Below, piece by piece: positions 1 through 11,667 of a stretch of DNA of 64,000 nucleotides (within the stretch, counting starts at the first letter, position 1; each line of letters begins with the position of its first letter). The DNA is taken from assembly GCA_002197995.1 (NCBI GenBank), contig NGZR01000001.1:9610001-9674000 (forward strand), written 5' to 3'. The DNA comes from Gaeumannomyces sp. JS-464 (Eukaryota > Ascomycota > Sordariomycetes > Magnaporthales > Magnaporthaceae). The translations under genes and the position numbers were made by a program. The notes beneath the pieces were generated by a model that saw only the letters and a program-made list of their open reading frames with translations, was not told the origin of the DNA and did no database searches.

Positions 1-1857
1 TGTCAACCGGTCCCGAGGAGTCGGTCGAGATCGACCAGCCAGGCGGTTATCTACTGCCGTGCTCCGCAGTCCTCGAGAATCAAGGTGCCGAGATCGCGGC
101 CGTTGTGCTCATCGGCTTGCGTGATCGAGTGATCGAGTTACAGCCAACAGCAGAAAGGAACTGATGCATAAGAGAGGGATGTAGGCCGATCGAGACGTAC
201 CCGGGAACATGCCTGCCTTTATGAGCCGCGATAGTGGCAAACCCCGCTCCGCCTTTTTTCATCCTCTCGGTCTGGAACATGGCCATTTAGAGGGGCGTCC
301 CGCCTGTTCCGTCACTTCCCACCCGACCTCTGCCTCCGCCCGCTCCTTTCAGGCCCGCGTACGGATGGATGGGGTTGCTTGCGATAATCTGGCCTCGACC
401 GCATCTCACGGACCGCACACACCCCTGAACGCGTGTATCCCAGTCCCCAGGACCAAAGCGCCCGGATAGCAGTCGCAACATTGTCGCTGGAGTCCGAGAG
501 CCGCCCCTGGACGAGCGGGAGCCGCTCCCCTCTGCCATTGGTAGCGTGTTTGATAGGGCCGTCGCAGTTGATATTGCCTCCGAGCCCGGCAGTTACCTCG
601 GGTGTCCTGCGGCAACGTCTAGGGGCTTGGCGAAGCGGCCTCCCCCCCGGTAGCGGCGTCGGCGCGTTTTTGGTGCTTGTTCTGGGGAACACGAGGCGTA
701 CCAAAGATGCCAGCTCGCGGGTCACACAATGTCCATCTAACATATTATCAAATGAGCCGGGCCTGTCGGGCTTTCCCAAGGTGGACGCATGCAGGGCTTG
801 CTTGCCCCGGACCGGGACATTAACCGGGTCCCTTTTTTCTTCTCGCGAGTCCCTTATCTGGCCCCTGACGGGTCTCCTTTCGGGAGTGCTAACGTCGTGC
901 ATACACAATGCGACGGTGCTATTCGCCGTTAATTATCCGGCAATATGTCGCCGCCTGGACCGCGGTCGCCAAAGCAGGCTGGACCAGGCGCCGCACACGC
1001 ACGCCTCAATCCAACATCCATATCAATCGTCTTGGCGCTGTGAAAAGGCTGACGCATTCTCCCGCGGCCGGCACGCGGGTCACCTGATGGCGGGCGGTGA
1101 TGCTGCTCCATATCAGACGTTGACGCCTGCCCGCCGTGGTCAATGCCCCCATGTTGAACCGCTTCGGCTAATCAGCATCTGCCCCCAGGCCCAGATCCAT
1201 CATGCAGATGGCCCCCCACTGGACACAGAAGTCGGGACTGCCTCCGTGCTATCCTCTTCTAGCCTGGGGAATCTCCGGCTTGTTTGGCTCAATATCGCCG
1301 CCTGGTGCTGCCGTGCGTTGGATATGTGCACCCGCTAAGATAGGTTATCTCCGCGAGACCACCATGCACACGTCGCTTGCAACGCGTTGGGGGTCATTCT
1401 GTAGACTCGGCTCGCTGCTTCGCCGAGCCCCTACGCCGCTATCAGACTCGATCGAGGCCGCGTGTCCACCATTCGCTGCTACTTTAAGCGAAACAATGCT
1501 GTATGCGTGGTGTTGCTGGCGGACTACACCCTTCGTGCCGCCACAAGCCGCTGGAGGCGCTATAGCGACACTGGATATCACAAGCCTTTAGCGTGCCAGC
1601 GCAGGTTTCACAGCAGTTGACGCTGGATGTGTACTCTATGCATGGATGAACATTGGAAAAGAAAGAAGAAAACAAGAACCGATGGTCAATCCCAGAGAGA
1701 CGAGTAAACCAGGTTCACACCATAGCGATAAACAGTACAACTAACAGTAAAAAAAGAGGGACACGGTGGTATATGAACTGCCATCAGATGAACCCACGAC
1801 AAGCCAAGATGAACGGGCATACCCTACCCATACCACGACCCAGGTATCCATCAATAC
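1..1857. other. No gene supported (left edge)
   Basis: I see no gene here. Several overlapping reading frames of 60-300 codons exist on both strands, but none has a recognisable domain, a signal peptide or credible splice sites, and their composition (rich in Pro, Arg, Ser) is what GC-rich non-coding DNA gives by chance. The last part should hold the 3' flank of the dehydrogenase gene that ends at 1858. Confidence 0.5.
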
Positions 1858-3117
1858 CTACTTCTTGGCGGCCGGGTTCCTGAAGAAGAGCGAGAAGACG
1901 TCCCTGACCCAGCCGAGCCAGCCCGTCATCTGGGCGTAGGTAGTCATGAGCTTGTTGTACCTGTAGACGAAGCCCTCTAGGTTCTCGTAGTCGTGCGCGT
2001 AGCACTCCCACGCGGCCTGGCTCCCCGGCCACTGGCCCCTCATGCCGGCCTTGGAGGCGGCCTCGGAGTCGGCGGGCGACAGCTCGACGATGCGGGTGCG
2101 GCCGTCGTCTCCGTCCTCGACCTTGAGCCGCGGGCCGATGACGACGGCCCGGCCGGCGACGCTCTTGTCCGCCACGAAGCGCGTGCCGGCCTCGACCACG
2201 TCGGCGACGGTGGCTTTGCCGCAGCCCGCGAGCAGGAACATGACCTCGTTGGACACCATGGGCGTGTCGACGAAGCAGGGGAGCAGCATGTTGACGCGGA
2301 TGCCGCGCCAGAAGCAGGGGGTGCGCAGCGACCGGAACAGCGCCGTCACGCCGTGCTTGGACGCCGTGTACTCGGTCGCGCCCACCAGCGGCAAAACGCC
2401 GCCGATGGACCCGATCAGCAGGATGTGCCGGTCCCGCTGCGCCCGGAGCTTCTTCTGCCGCGCCGCGCGCTCCTCGGGCGTCTCGTCGCCGCTGACCTGG
2501 GGCTGCTGCTGGCTTTGGTTGCCTGGTGTGGTGTTGTTGCCGCTGCTGCTGTCGTCATCACCCGTGATCCGGTTCCGGGCCAGCCAGAAGAGGCCCAGGT
2601 GCACCGTGTACATGACGCCGGTGAGGTTGACGTCGAGCACCTTGAGGTTCGGCCTGGGCGGGTCCTCGGCGTCCAGCCCTTTCGGATCCTCGAACGAGCC
2701 CGCTCCCGCGCCGCCGCGTTCGTCCTGCCCGAGCCCGCCGATGCCGGCGTTGGGGACGACGACGTCGATGCCGCCCGTGGGGCTGGCACGGGCGCAGGCC
2801 CGGAACAGCGCGACCTGGCTGGCCCAGTCGGTCACGTCGCAGCGCTGGAAGTGGTGGTGCGGGCTGCCGGTCGAGGCGCGCAGGCCGGCCACCAGGGCCT
2901 CGCCGGCGCGCTCGTCGACGTCGCCGACGAAGACGTGGGCGCCGTGCGAGGCCCACTCGCGCGCAAAGGCAGCGCCCAGCCCGGACGCGCCGCCCGTGAT
3001 CAGGATCGTCTTGCCGCCGCACCCGGCCCGGTCGAAGGGCGCCGACATGTCGACGGGCGCCATGGCGCGGATGATGGCCTCGACCGGGTCCGTCTTTTTC
3101 TCGCCCAAGTTTGCCAT
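1858..3117 (-). CDS. Short-chain dehydrogenase/reductase (SDR) with a Gln/Ser-rich insertion
   Basis: This is an intact, intronless gene for a 419-residue classical-type SDR, a family of NAD(P)(H)-dependent oxidoreductases. The nucleotide-binding TGGASGLG motif is at residues 41-48, NAG at 123-125, the DVN motif near 162-164, the catalytic Ser near 237 (GSIGG) and the YxxxK pair at Tyr250 and Lys254. I place the start at 3117: an ATG with A at -3 and G at +4. The frame is open further upstream, but only with a GTG. Two things are unusual. A hydrophilic, Asn/Gln/Ser-rich stretch of about 45 residues (185-230) sits between the DVN strand and the catalytic Ser. The C-terminus carries an extension of about 100 residues ending in an aromatic, possibly membrane-associated segment. 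The substrate cannot be told from sequence. The reading frame is undamaged, unlike many neighbours. Confidence 0.85.
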   Translation of the reverse strand: MANLGEKKTDPVEAIIRAMAPVDMSAPFDRAGCGGKTILITGGASGLGAAFAREWASHGAHVFVGDVDERAGEALVAGLRASTGSPHHHFQRCDVTDWASQVALFRACARASPTGGIDVVVPNAGIGGLGQDERGGAGAGSFEDPKGLDAEDPPRPNLKVLDVNLTGVMYTVHLGLFWLARNRITGDDDSSSGNNTTPGNQSQQQPQVSGDETPEERAARQKKLRAQRDRHILLIGSIGGVLPLVGATEYTASKHGVTALFRSLRTPCFWRGIRVNMLLPCFVDTPMVSNEVMFLLAGCGKATVADVVEAGTRFVADKSVAGRAVVIGPRLKVEDGDDGRTRIVELSPADSEAASKAGMRGQWPGSQAAWECYAHDYENLEGFVYRYNKLMTTYAQMTGWLGWVRDVFSLFFRNPAAKK

Positions 3118-4442
3118 TTTCTGGATACCTGGGTAAACGTCGTGGGCGGCGCTGTGTTGTGGGCTGTATTGGCTTATACGGGCGCTGACTGAGCCCCTGA
3201 TTTGGCTTTGCAGCACTGCACGGCGAGAAGCACGAGAAAACCCTGCGAGCGGCTGGCTGCCTTTGCTCCTTGCCAGCGGCAGATACTAGATTTGCAAGTG
3301 TTTTAAAGTGTCAAAGACGTCGGAACTCGGCCCAGTTGCCGAGAGTTTTTCTAACTCTGTCTTCCTTGTTCCGGTTTGTCTCCAACAGCTGGCCCCCGCG
3401 GAACAGCTTTCCGGTGATGGAGACAGCCTGTCCCTATCTCGCTCGCTGTCGTCATCCTGGCCTCATGCCAGCTCGACCAGTGTGCTGTATACTCAGACCC
3501 TTTCCCACGCAGCTTTCTCGGCCTCCGCGGAGCCACACTACTTGCATTTCTCTTCTGTGATTTTCAGACACGTAGCAGCGTCTCGGGCAGACGGGAGCAT
3601 GTGCCTACACCCTCACATCAAGACGGCACGATGCAGCGGCATTGCTATTACGAACAAAACGTCACCTCCCGCCTGTCCGGGAACGATTGCAATCTGGGTG
3701 AACAGGAAGACGCGTGTGTCTCGGAAGCATCGAGTTAGAGCACGCTTGGTTCCTGAGCCTTATCTCCCGCAGCCGGGACGGGCGCCATCTCTCCGCACCC
3801 TACTTTTACCCCCACCCGGATATATGACGCTCCATCCACTCTGCTTGCACATCAGTTGGCGCATCAACGTTCCATTGCTGGAGCTGATAATTGCAGATGT
3901 TATCATAGCTGGGGGGTCTTGTATTCCACCATCCCTTGGTATTTCAGACTCTTTTGTAGATAAGCCCGCTGATTTGCCTCTCTTGCCCTTCGTGGAGCCC
4001 GGCGCAGCAATCCGCGCATGCCCAACTCAGGCACGCCAAGCTTTTCCGGATGCTCCGTGGCCCGTGGCAGCACGCCAAGCACGGCGGGCAGGTTGGATGC
4101 AATGCACAGCGGCTTGCCCGTGCCGTCCGACGTCTCGATCGCGCCGTCAAAGTCGCCGCGGCCATGTCTCCTTCGGCCTTGACCATCGCCCTTGCAAACG
4201 AATCCGGTCGGTTGTTCCCAGGTAAGGTTAAACCGGGAGGCCAGGCGGGCGACAAGCGACACACATCTCTATGAGAAGACATGTATCGACGCGGAGGCTC
4301 TGGAGAAATGGCAAGACTGGTATTCCGACGCACGCCTAGAGAAGTTCAAAAGCGTCGTGTTAGCAACCGAAGTCTCCTTGCCCGAGTCATGGGTTTGCCT
4401 TCATGATGACTCAAGTGCCTTAATTTGCCCAAATCTTGTGAC
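3118..4442. other. Intergenic: upstream of SDR gene and of tRNA
   Basis: This stretch of about 1.3 kb holds the promoter side of the leftward SDR gene and the upstream side of the tRNA. Short frames exist on both strands, but none encodes a recognisable protein. I see no clear TATA box for the SDR gene. Confidence 0.4.
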
Positions 4443-4529
4443 GCCGCGGTAGTGTAGTGGTTAGCACATTAGGTTTTGAGACACCTCCAAATCTTCCTGA
4501 GAACCCAGGTTCGAACCCTGGCCATGGCT
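4443..4529 (+). tRNA. tRNA-Gln (anticodon TTG) with 15-nt intron
   Basis: The sequence folds as a cloverleaf. The acceptor stem pairs GCCGCGG with CCATGGC, with one G-T wobble and one C-A mismatch. The D stem is GTGT/GCAC, the anticodon stem TTAGG/CCTGA, and the T arm a perfect CCAGG/CCTGG around TTCGAAC. The anticodon-loop region is 22 nt instead of 7. Removing a 15-nt intron at 4480-4494, which is the canonical eukaryotic position after base 37, leaves a normal loop with TTG at 4476-4478, reading CAA (Gln). A run of five T follows shortly downstream. The acceptor mismatch leaves some chance that the gene is weak or decayed. Confidence 0.85.
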
Positions 4530-4539
4530 GCGTATAATC

Positions 4540-4544
4540 TTTTT
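4540..4544 (+). terminator. RNA polymerase III terminator of the tRNA gene
   Basis: Five consecutive T lie 11 nt after the end of the mature tRNA, the usual Pol III stop signal. Confidence 0.75.
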
Positions 4545-4683
4545 GGTGTTTTGCTGCCCTGCAGCACAGCAAGTTTGTTCAAGGTCAATTCCATGTTCAG
4601 CTCTCACGCTTGTCTAATTCATTCTACCCAGTACGCCTTGGCTGCTTTGAATTACGTCCCGCATTTTCCGCCGCTCTTTAAGC

Positions 4684-6437
4684 TCAGTTCCCATTTGCCA
4701 CCAGTGCTTGCCCATTCGGGATGGTTGGGTTTCCGTCTCCAGCCAGCTCCCTCAGCCAAGCATCCAAATTGGCAGCAAACCCCTCGCCAATCGCCTTGTC
4801 TATCGCGCCATCCTGCCAGCAGATTGTCGTTTTAAGCCCTTTCCCTTTCACGCTGATGTTGCTTATCTCGAGAGCGGCATTGAGAACGTCGGCCCCGACG
4901 TGGAACTCGGCGTCATCAACGGTCCAGCGGCCTCCCGCTCCACCCTCGTCTTCTGGCGCTGCCTCTCCGCCGTCGATTACGCCAATGTTGGTGATGACCC
5001 ACGACGAGTCGCGCGCCCTCTTGTACTTGGCCCTGAGGAAGTCGTTCCAGTTGCCAATCACCCTCATCACGCCCATGACGTCGTCCTTGGGCCCGGCCTC
5101 GATCCGCCGGTCGATGTCGCTCCGCGCGACCACGGCAGCCGTCCACACGAGCTCCCTCAGCGGGCCGGGCAGCGTCCCCGGCGGCGCCTGGCCCGCCGCC
5201 GCCCACTCGCGCCGCATGTCCGCCACCGCCTGCGGGAAGAACTTGTGCGTCAGCACCGTGACGTAGTTGCCCATGGCGCCCGTCGGCTCGAACCAGGGGT
5301 ACTGCTTCCGCCACCTGCTGTTGACGACGCCGCCGTCGGCCTGCTTGAGCTTGTCGTCAGCGAAGCGGCGCGAGTTGATGGCCGTCGTGGACGAGAACCC
5401 CCGCGCCAGCTCCTCCTTGCCGCCGCCGGCCAGCTGCAGCGACAGCGACGCGAGCGCCAGCGCGTGCAGCAGGCCCGTCAGCGTCGTGCCGCGCTCCCGG
5501 CAGCGCTTCAGCAGGGCCTTGAGCTGCGCGGCGGGAGTCTCGACGATGCGCACCTGCGACAGCGGCCGCCTGCCGTCGTGCGTGTGGGGCGCCCAGAAGG
5601 CCAGCGTGGCCCGCTCGTCGCGCGGCGTTAGCAACACCGGCCGGTACTCCTTCCAGCCCTCCTTGGCGGCGAAGACGGCCGAGACGGGGAAGACGACGAC
5701 GTCGTCCTGCGCGGGCGGGAACCTGTCCTTGGGTGTCGAGACGGCCAGCACATGGCCGTCTGTCAGGGCTGCCGCCGCATCAGCACTGGGGTTGTTGAGG
5801 TGGCGCAGAAGCGACTCGTGGAACATCTTGCCGCTCATGCCGTCGAGGTTCGCGTGGTTCCACACGAAGAGGACGTCGACGCGCTGCCGGCCCAGCCAGG
5901 ACGCGGCGACCCTCCAGCCTGGCCGGGTCTCGAAGTCGGTGTACCCGGTGTCCAGCTGCTCCCGGACCAGCTCGTGGCGCTGCTGCCCCGCCCCAGCCTC
6001 GTCGGCGGCGTGTCGGGGAAGTGCCATTCGATATGTTCGGCGAGGTTGACGCTGTCCAGCTCCACCCACGACGGATCGCTGGCGGCCTCGCCCATGAGGC
6101 CAACGCGCATCAGGGGTTGCTCCCGGACTACGCCTGCCACGGCCAGCTCCAGCACCCGGGCTATTACAGCGGCCTCCGGGTTCGCGCTGCCAGCCTCGGG
6201 AGCCGCCGCCTCCAGGACGGAGCGAGGAATGACATAGCGGCACAGTACCGAGGTCCCCGTGTAGTACCGGCCATGATGCATGCCGACTTGGTACTTTTCC
6301 CTAAAATATCGGCAATATTTTGTTAGCCCTCATACATATATGGTTGTAGCACATACCAAGGTTGGCCGGCATGACACTCACAAGTTCCCAAGCTTTCGCA
6401 ACACGCGAGGCTTCCGCGTTGTCTTGTCGCGACTCAT
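4684..6437 (-). CDS. Alcohol acetyltransferase (AATase, BAHD-like fold), one intron, one frame break
   Basis: The product of about 557 residues belongs to the fungal alcohol acetyltransferase family, which moves acetyl groups from acetyl-CoA to alcohols. The active-site HxxxD motif reads HANLDG, near 5845-5865. The start is at 6437: a short exon (6382-6437) joins across an 81-nt intron (GTGAGT donor at 6381, CTAAC branch, TAG acceptor at 6301) to give LRKLGNLEKYQVGMHHGRYY, which fits the family's N-terminal LEKY...H.LG.Y signature. The frame changes between 6000 and 6012: upstream the protein reads EWHFPDT, downstream DEAGAGQQRHELV, and one missing base explains it. With that base the spliced length is an exact multiple of three. 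I infer an assembly error, though a disabled gene is possible. Confidence 0.8.
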
Positions 6438-8866
6438 GATGCAGATTGGTGGTGCGTTGATGTTTTGCTCACAACTGGGTAAGTTGATGGATTAATCTTT
6501 ATGGTCTGTATGGCTTCCGTCCAAATACCACTTTGCTACCCAGGACACCTCCTGATTTATATACAAAAGATACCAAAGCGTAGTGATACCCGTCGCGGCT
6601 CGATGGTCAGGGGTGCGAATCCGCCCATTGGCCCGACAATTGGCAGCAGGACCGCGTAACCACAGCCAGCTCACCCCGAGTCAGGGGTACTTCTGCTGCC
6701 CGCGGGTCGCGAATACGCCCGGCAGGCCCTGCAGCGCAGGCACCTAGACCGCCCGATACGTTGACTAGTGTGTTATGGCACGACTGAACGGGACTCGTCC
6801 CCAGCCAATTACGCAAGCCCGCCTACGTCGAGGTGCTGCGCCGCACTGGGGCGTCTGGTGTTGTGCGGAATCATGAGCCAGCAATAGTTGCGCCGTCTCC
6901 GTCGGCGGCGGCCCCTCGAATCAATCGATGCCTCCGGGCGCGGCTCTGGCTCGCACTTGCTCATGCGCTGCGCGGCTAGGAAGCGAGAGCGGCGACATAC
7001 TGGTCCGTACACGTCTCGCCACCGAGGTTCTGACCTGCGTCTGCGTCCATCGTGCCTTGGCCTGCATCACCACACCTTGGGCACAGCCTCAGCCTTGTGC
7101 TGACGTGCCCTTCCCGTCATGTCCATGGCGTGTCGGTCGGGGCGCGCGGGCGGAGTGGTAGCAGCCCTTTTCTCCAAGCACCCGTTCCGAATCGAAGTCG
7201 AGGGAAATCCGATATGGTTGCACACGCACATTCCCCGATGGCTCGGAAACGTGCAGACTGGATGCGGTTGCGAGAAGCAAACCGTAAGCAAACACCTCGC
7301 ATCAGGAGAGCTCGGGCTGTGTTTGTTGTCGAATGCCAACAGCACAGGATCCTATTCTTGGCATCCAGCCCTCTTTGAATATTTCCCTCGGTTATTGGTC
7401 TGCGCTTTCGTTTCTTCGTACGATTAAATGCGCCAATCTGGTGATAGTTGGAGGACAGGTGGACTTGAGTTGATAGAAGCTTATCCACCATTACCTCAAA
7501 TACATCCATGCTTTTCCCGCGCTGCGTGCAGGCCGTGAGGGAGAGAGAAAGCATGATCGATCGGACGAATAGTGCCAATTCAGCCATCCCAACATGGATA
7601 CCGACAGCTGTCCGTCCACATGGCGACCAGGTTTCGCATCCGATGATGCTGTTCTGGCCACAACCCACACACGTTCTATCAACGAAGACAGGCCATTCCG
7701 CCATTTACTGGTTGAATCGCCATGTCGCGTGCCATAACATTCAGAACTTTCAATAGCCCGCTAGGAATGGCGGTTTTTGCCCGTGCAGCGGTTATGTTGG
7801 CAGATTCGGCAGACCAACCCAAATTCTCCCCAGAGCGGTTCGCTGTGCCCTCATGGTTCCTACAGTGGGCCCCTCCGCCCCACCTGCTGCTTCGGGCTTC
7901 TCCCGAATGTGCGAACATCCATTCTTGATATCAACCCCATGCAACGAGACTCATACATCAAACCGTGAGAACATCACTTCGTTGCTTTCCAATTTCCCTA
8001 TGCAGTTGCTCTGGTATCTGTGGCTGCGTGTAATCATCGCCCTGCTGCAAAGTCCGAGTTCGACAGCCACACAGCAATGGAAGTGCCCAAAAGGGACAGA
8101 AGAATCGCCAAGGTGCTGACCTTAAGCCACCCCGCCAGGTCGCATTTAGAACGGCCTGCTGCACCCCGCCCCGCCGCCCGTCCCCGGGCTCGGTCCCGAG
8201 AGAGGCAGGGCAGCAGCAGAAGGCACAAGCCCAGCCAGTGACGGGCCACAGGTACCTAGGTAGGGCTGTGGCTGCTTCTAAGCGCCAGACCAGAAGAAGC
8301 GTTGGCGTCGCGACAGTGATGTGAGATCCCTGCAAAGCCCCCCAGACTTCTTTGAGTGCTTGCATGACACCATGCCCAAACAAGACTCTTGAGTGCCGAG
8401 ACAGGGGGGCTGGAGGCGACGGCACAGTAAACAATATTTGACCGCGCCTCCACGCGAAGAACCAACTGAGCATCGTCAGTCCCAAGACCGCCAACATGTT
8501 GGACAAAGAAACATGAAACACATTGCTACAGTGCTTTTGGCAGCAGCCTTACCATTGTCGGTGTTCACAATGGCCGTCGTATTTAAAACACGGCGGGGAA
8601 CCATGTTCTCCCACGAACACAGCTCCCACATGCCGTCCATAATCCTCACCCTCGAGTAATATCAAAATCTTTCCAACCACACAACCAGGCCGCAAAATTT
8701 TTATATCTCCTACCTCCATAATTAAAAACGCCAAAAAAAAACCAACCTCAGCAAGCACACCTATTCCATTACCAGCTTTATTTCCATATTATCCCTATTC
8801 CAGGATCAGCTCTCTCTCGATATTATCCCGATTCCGGTACCCCATCATCACAACACAGCCGCAACA
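6438..8866. other. Intergenic, no gene supported
   Basis: About 2.4 kb lie between the divergent acetyltransferase and CAP genes. Only short overlapping frames without domains are present. Near the CAP gene (about 8785-8835) the motif ATATTATCCC(T/G)ATTCC occurs twice, about 30 nt apart, probably in the promoter or 5' leader. Confidence 0.4.
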
Positions 8867-9499
8867 ATGCAGCTCAACAACCTCATCTCTGCCCTCGCCG
8901 TCTCCCTCGCCCCTCTCTCCGGCGCGGCCGACGCCCTCACGCCGGGCCAGAAAAGGCCCTGGACGCGCACAACCAGGCGCGCAAGGACCCCGTCCTCAGG
9001 CAGAAGCGCGGCGACCTGTCGTGGGACGCCGGGCTCGAGGCCGACGCGGCCGCCTACGCCCAGGTCCTGGCCGGCAGGGACGGCGACCTCGAGCACGCGC
9101 AGGACCGCAACAACGCCGGCGAGAACCTCTACATGTCGTTCGGCGGGCCCGGCGACAACGTCTTCCTCGACGCCACAAACGCATTCGTCGGCGAGAAGAA
9201 CCTCTACGTCCCCGCCTGCCCCCCATCTCCATGGGCAGCCCGGCCCAGTCCAAGGCGTTTATGGGCTACGGCCACTACAGTGAGTTTTTTCGTCCCTCTG
9301 CAGTCCAATACCCTCCTGTTTCTCCTTTCCAGCGCCTCGGACACTTCGCTAACAAACCTCCTTTCACTAAACAGCTCAGTGCGTCTGGCCTAGCACCCAG
9401 AAGGTCGGCATGGCCTCGGCCGTCTCCAAGAGCGGCAAGCGCTACGTCGTGGCCCGCTACCGCCCCAGCGGCAACATGATCGGCCAGTCCGCCTGCTAG
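8867..9499 (+). CDS. Secreted CAP/SCP1 (PR-1-like) protein, one intron, two frame breaks
   Basis: The gene encodes a small secreted CAP-domain protein of about 179 residues. A signal peptide occupies residues 1-22. CAP signatures follow in order: HNQARK, LSWDAGLEADAAAYAQ, LEHA..RNNAGENLY, then GHYTQCVW across the exon junction, and YVVARYRPSGNMIGQ near the end. The intron at 9280-9374 has a GTGAGT donor, a CTAAC branch and a CAG acceptor, and splits the Thr codon of GHYT. The frame breaks twice, at the A run 8951-8954 and at the C run 9219-9224. Adding one base in each run restores one frame of exactly 180 codons. Fungal CAP proteins often bind sterols or lipids outside the cell; that role here is inference. 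I favour collapsed homopolymers over a pseudogene. Confidence 0.8.
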
Positions 9500-10565
9500 A
9501 CAGCCTACCGTCACCGCTACCTCACCATCCGGCCGGCTTTCCCTCCCTCCCAGCACCGCGTTCTCAGTTTTTGCTTTCTTTTCTTTTTTCGACATGACGT
9601 AACGAATACCCGCATACAAGAGGTGTTTGGTGTGGTACTTTCTATTCCCTTACGCTGTTTTAGCCAGACTTTTTTCGGTCTCTTTTTTTCTTTACTGGGC
9701 TGGCCAGTCCTGGCATATGCCAGGCCCGCGAAACTTTCCCACTGTAAATATTGCGTTGTTTCATCAATATATTACTTCACGATTTCCTATTCCTCTCGCC
9801 GCGTTTCCTCTAGTTTTTGATCATGCCAGCAGCTCAGATCCAGCTCGCCCTCGCTTTCGGCACGGCATAATCCTAGCCGAAGGAGTCGACGAACCCCTGA
9901 ACGTGGCACGACATGTGTGCAACGCGGAAGCGAACAAAACGAAAGCCCGCCCCGGACCCCATTATATCCCACCAACCCTTTCTTTGCACAACCGCCCTGC
10001 CTGCGCCTCATTCCTTTGTTATTCCACGACTGTTTTAATACCATGGACGCCACTCGTCTACACCAGCCAGGTTTCACCCGGCCTTCGGACCCCACACAGC
10101 ATCGGAGTCCAGCCATTTTGGGAACCTGCTCCCCAGAACAACGCCACCAGACGCCTGAAGCATCCCCAAGAGCACCCAAGCTAGCGGACCGAGTACATGC
10201 CGACTCCCGTTTCGTCTAAGCAGCTGCCCTTCACTTCACGCAGACACGCGATGGAAAATCCCACCTCTCGGTGGGTGCCACCGGCGGCTTTTTGCGCGTC
10301 CACGAGTCAGAGCCCGCGAACCGTTCTGCATGTCGTTCAGGGAAGCGCTTTGGAGTCTTGGCATCGATGGCTTACACCAGTTTCAGGCCTAGGGACCTAG
10401 CGCGACGGGACTTCATAGAGATAATACACTAGACCGGATCACAAAGACGAGATATAAAAGGGAGATGGGTCGTCACTGGGTAGGATCGGCAGAGGAGAGG
10501 CTAACAGGACCATCACGACAGCACAAGACGCCTAAAATCACTCGTTTTAGACGGCTCGTTACATC
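9500..10565. other. Intergenic between CAP and expansin genes
   Basis: About 1 kb between two rightward genes. I see no coding signal. It contains the expansin promoter with a TATA box about 110 nt before the start codon. Confidence 0.4.
10453..10460 (+). promoter_or_regulatory. TATA box of the expansin-like gene
   Basis: A TATAAAAG sequence lies about 105 nt upstream of the ATG at 10566, in a purine-rich context, which is a typical distance for a fungal TATA element given a 5' leader of 50-80 nt. Confidence 0.5.
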
Positions 10566-11357
10566 ATGCATCGCCCATGCAGCCCCCATGTGGCCGTCAG
10601 GCTGCTCACCCTCCTTGTGACGGCCCTTCTAGCCGCGCCCAGCGCGGCCGTCGACGGCAAGGCCTCCTTCTACGGGGGAAACATGGCCGGCGGAAACTGC
10701 ATGCTCACGTCGTACACGCTCCCCGCCGGCATCTTTGGCACGGCCATTGCCGGCCCCAACTACGAGGGCTCGGCCATGTGCGGCGTCTGCCTCAACGTCA
10801 AGGGCCCCAGGGGTAGCATGAAGGTCATGGTGAGTTTAAAATGATAAAAACACTACGGGACGAGAGATGGTATGCACGGGGAGCGCAACAAACGCGACCC
10901 GCAGAGAAGCTAACCCTCCCGTCCGATGCTCCTCCAGGCCGTCGACAGCTGCCCCGGCTGCGCAGCCAACCAGCTCGACCTGTTCCAGAACGGCTTCGGC
11001 AACATCGGCGACCCCAACGCGGGTGTCGTGCCCGTCACCTGGGAGCCGGTGGCCTGTAGCATCAAGGAGCCGCTCAGGGTGCGCAACAAGGACGGCACGT
11101 CGCGGCACTGGTTCGCCATGCAGGTCTTCAACAGCGACAAGAAGGTCACGGCGCTCGACGTCAGCACCGACGGCGGCAAGACCTGGCAGCCCACGGTCCG
11201 GCGCGACTACAACTTCTTCGAGAGGCCCGGCGGCGGCGGCGGCTTCGGCGCCGACACAGTTGTCGTCAGGATCACCTGCGCCGGAGGGGGCAAGGTCACG
11301 CTGCAGAATGTCGGGATGGCGAGCGGCGCGACTTTTACGGCCACTGGGAACTGTTGA
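10566..11357 (+). CDS. Expansin-like secreted protein (DPBB plus expansin C-terminal domain)
   Basis: This is an intact two-exon gene (10566-10829 and 10938-11357) for 227 residues. The intron of 108 nt has a GTGAGT donor, CTAAC branch and CAG acceptor in phase 0. A signal peptide (about residues 1-28) is followed by a double-psi beta-barrel with GKASFYGGNMAGGNC, the paired cysteines of CGVC, and the VDSCPGC motif whose Asp matches the conserved HFD/Asp of expansins. The C-terminal half (from about WFAMQVFN) matches the CBM63-like second expansin domain, with STDGGKTWQ. Expansins loosen cellulose or cell-wall polymers without hydrolysis. It lies between the CAP gene and another DPBB gene, all secreted. 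The reading frame is undamaged. Confidence 0.88.
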
Positions 11358-11667
11358 TTGTTTTGCTAAGGATGGTGTCATGTCTGTGTCAATGCTAGCA
11401 GCGCGTCTTTGGTATTTTGGTGTACTCATGTGCCATCCGGCTGGCCTGATAAGGATACAAGCGACACGCTCAGAGAAGCGCACGTATGTAAAAGGTATCC
11501 ACCATCGCCAGGGAGTTCGCCGTGTCGCGGACTCGCCCGCGTCTACCCAGTGCCAAAAGGAGAACAAGCCATTGAGCTCAGATTTCCATGCTTCCTTGAC
11601 TAGATCCCCTCATTTGATACCCCATATGACGCAGTGCGTCTCCACCGCCAACCGAGGTCGATCCTCT
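11358..11667. other. Intergenic, convergent 3' flanks
   Basis: About 310 nt between the ends of the converging expansin-like and deoxyribosyltransferase-like genes. Nothing specific is visible. Confidence 0.4.

Noticed and set aside
433..1338. A 301-codon + strand frame near the left edge
   Set aside because: No domain, no plausible signal or splice context, and chance-like composition; other frames in the same place are almost as long.
1993..3192. Open frames of 364-399 codons on the + strand opposite the SDR gene
   Set aside because: They mirror the GC-rich third-codon bias of the real leftward gene, have no domain and are Arg/Ala/Pro-rich.
8867..9499. CAP gene as a pseudogene
   Set aside because: Both breaks are one-base contractions in homopolymers, all conserved motifs remain, and the same error type recurs in essential genes of the window.
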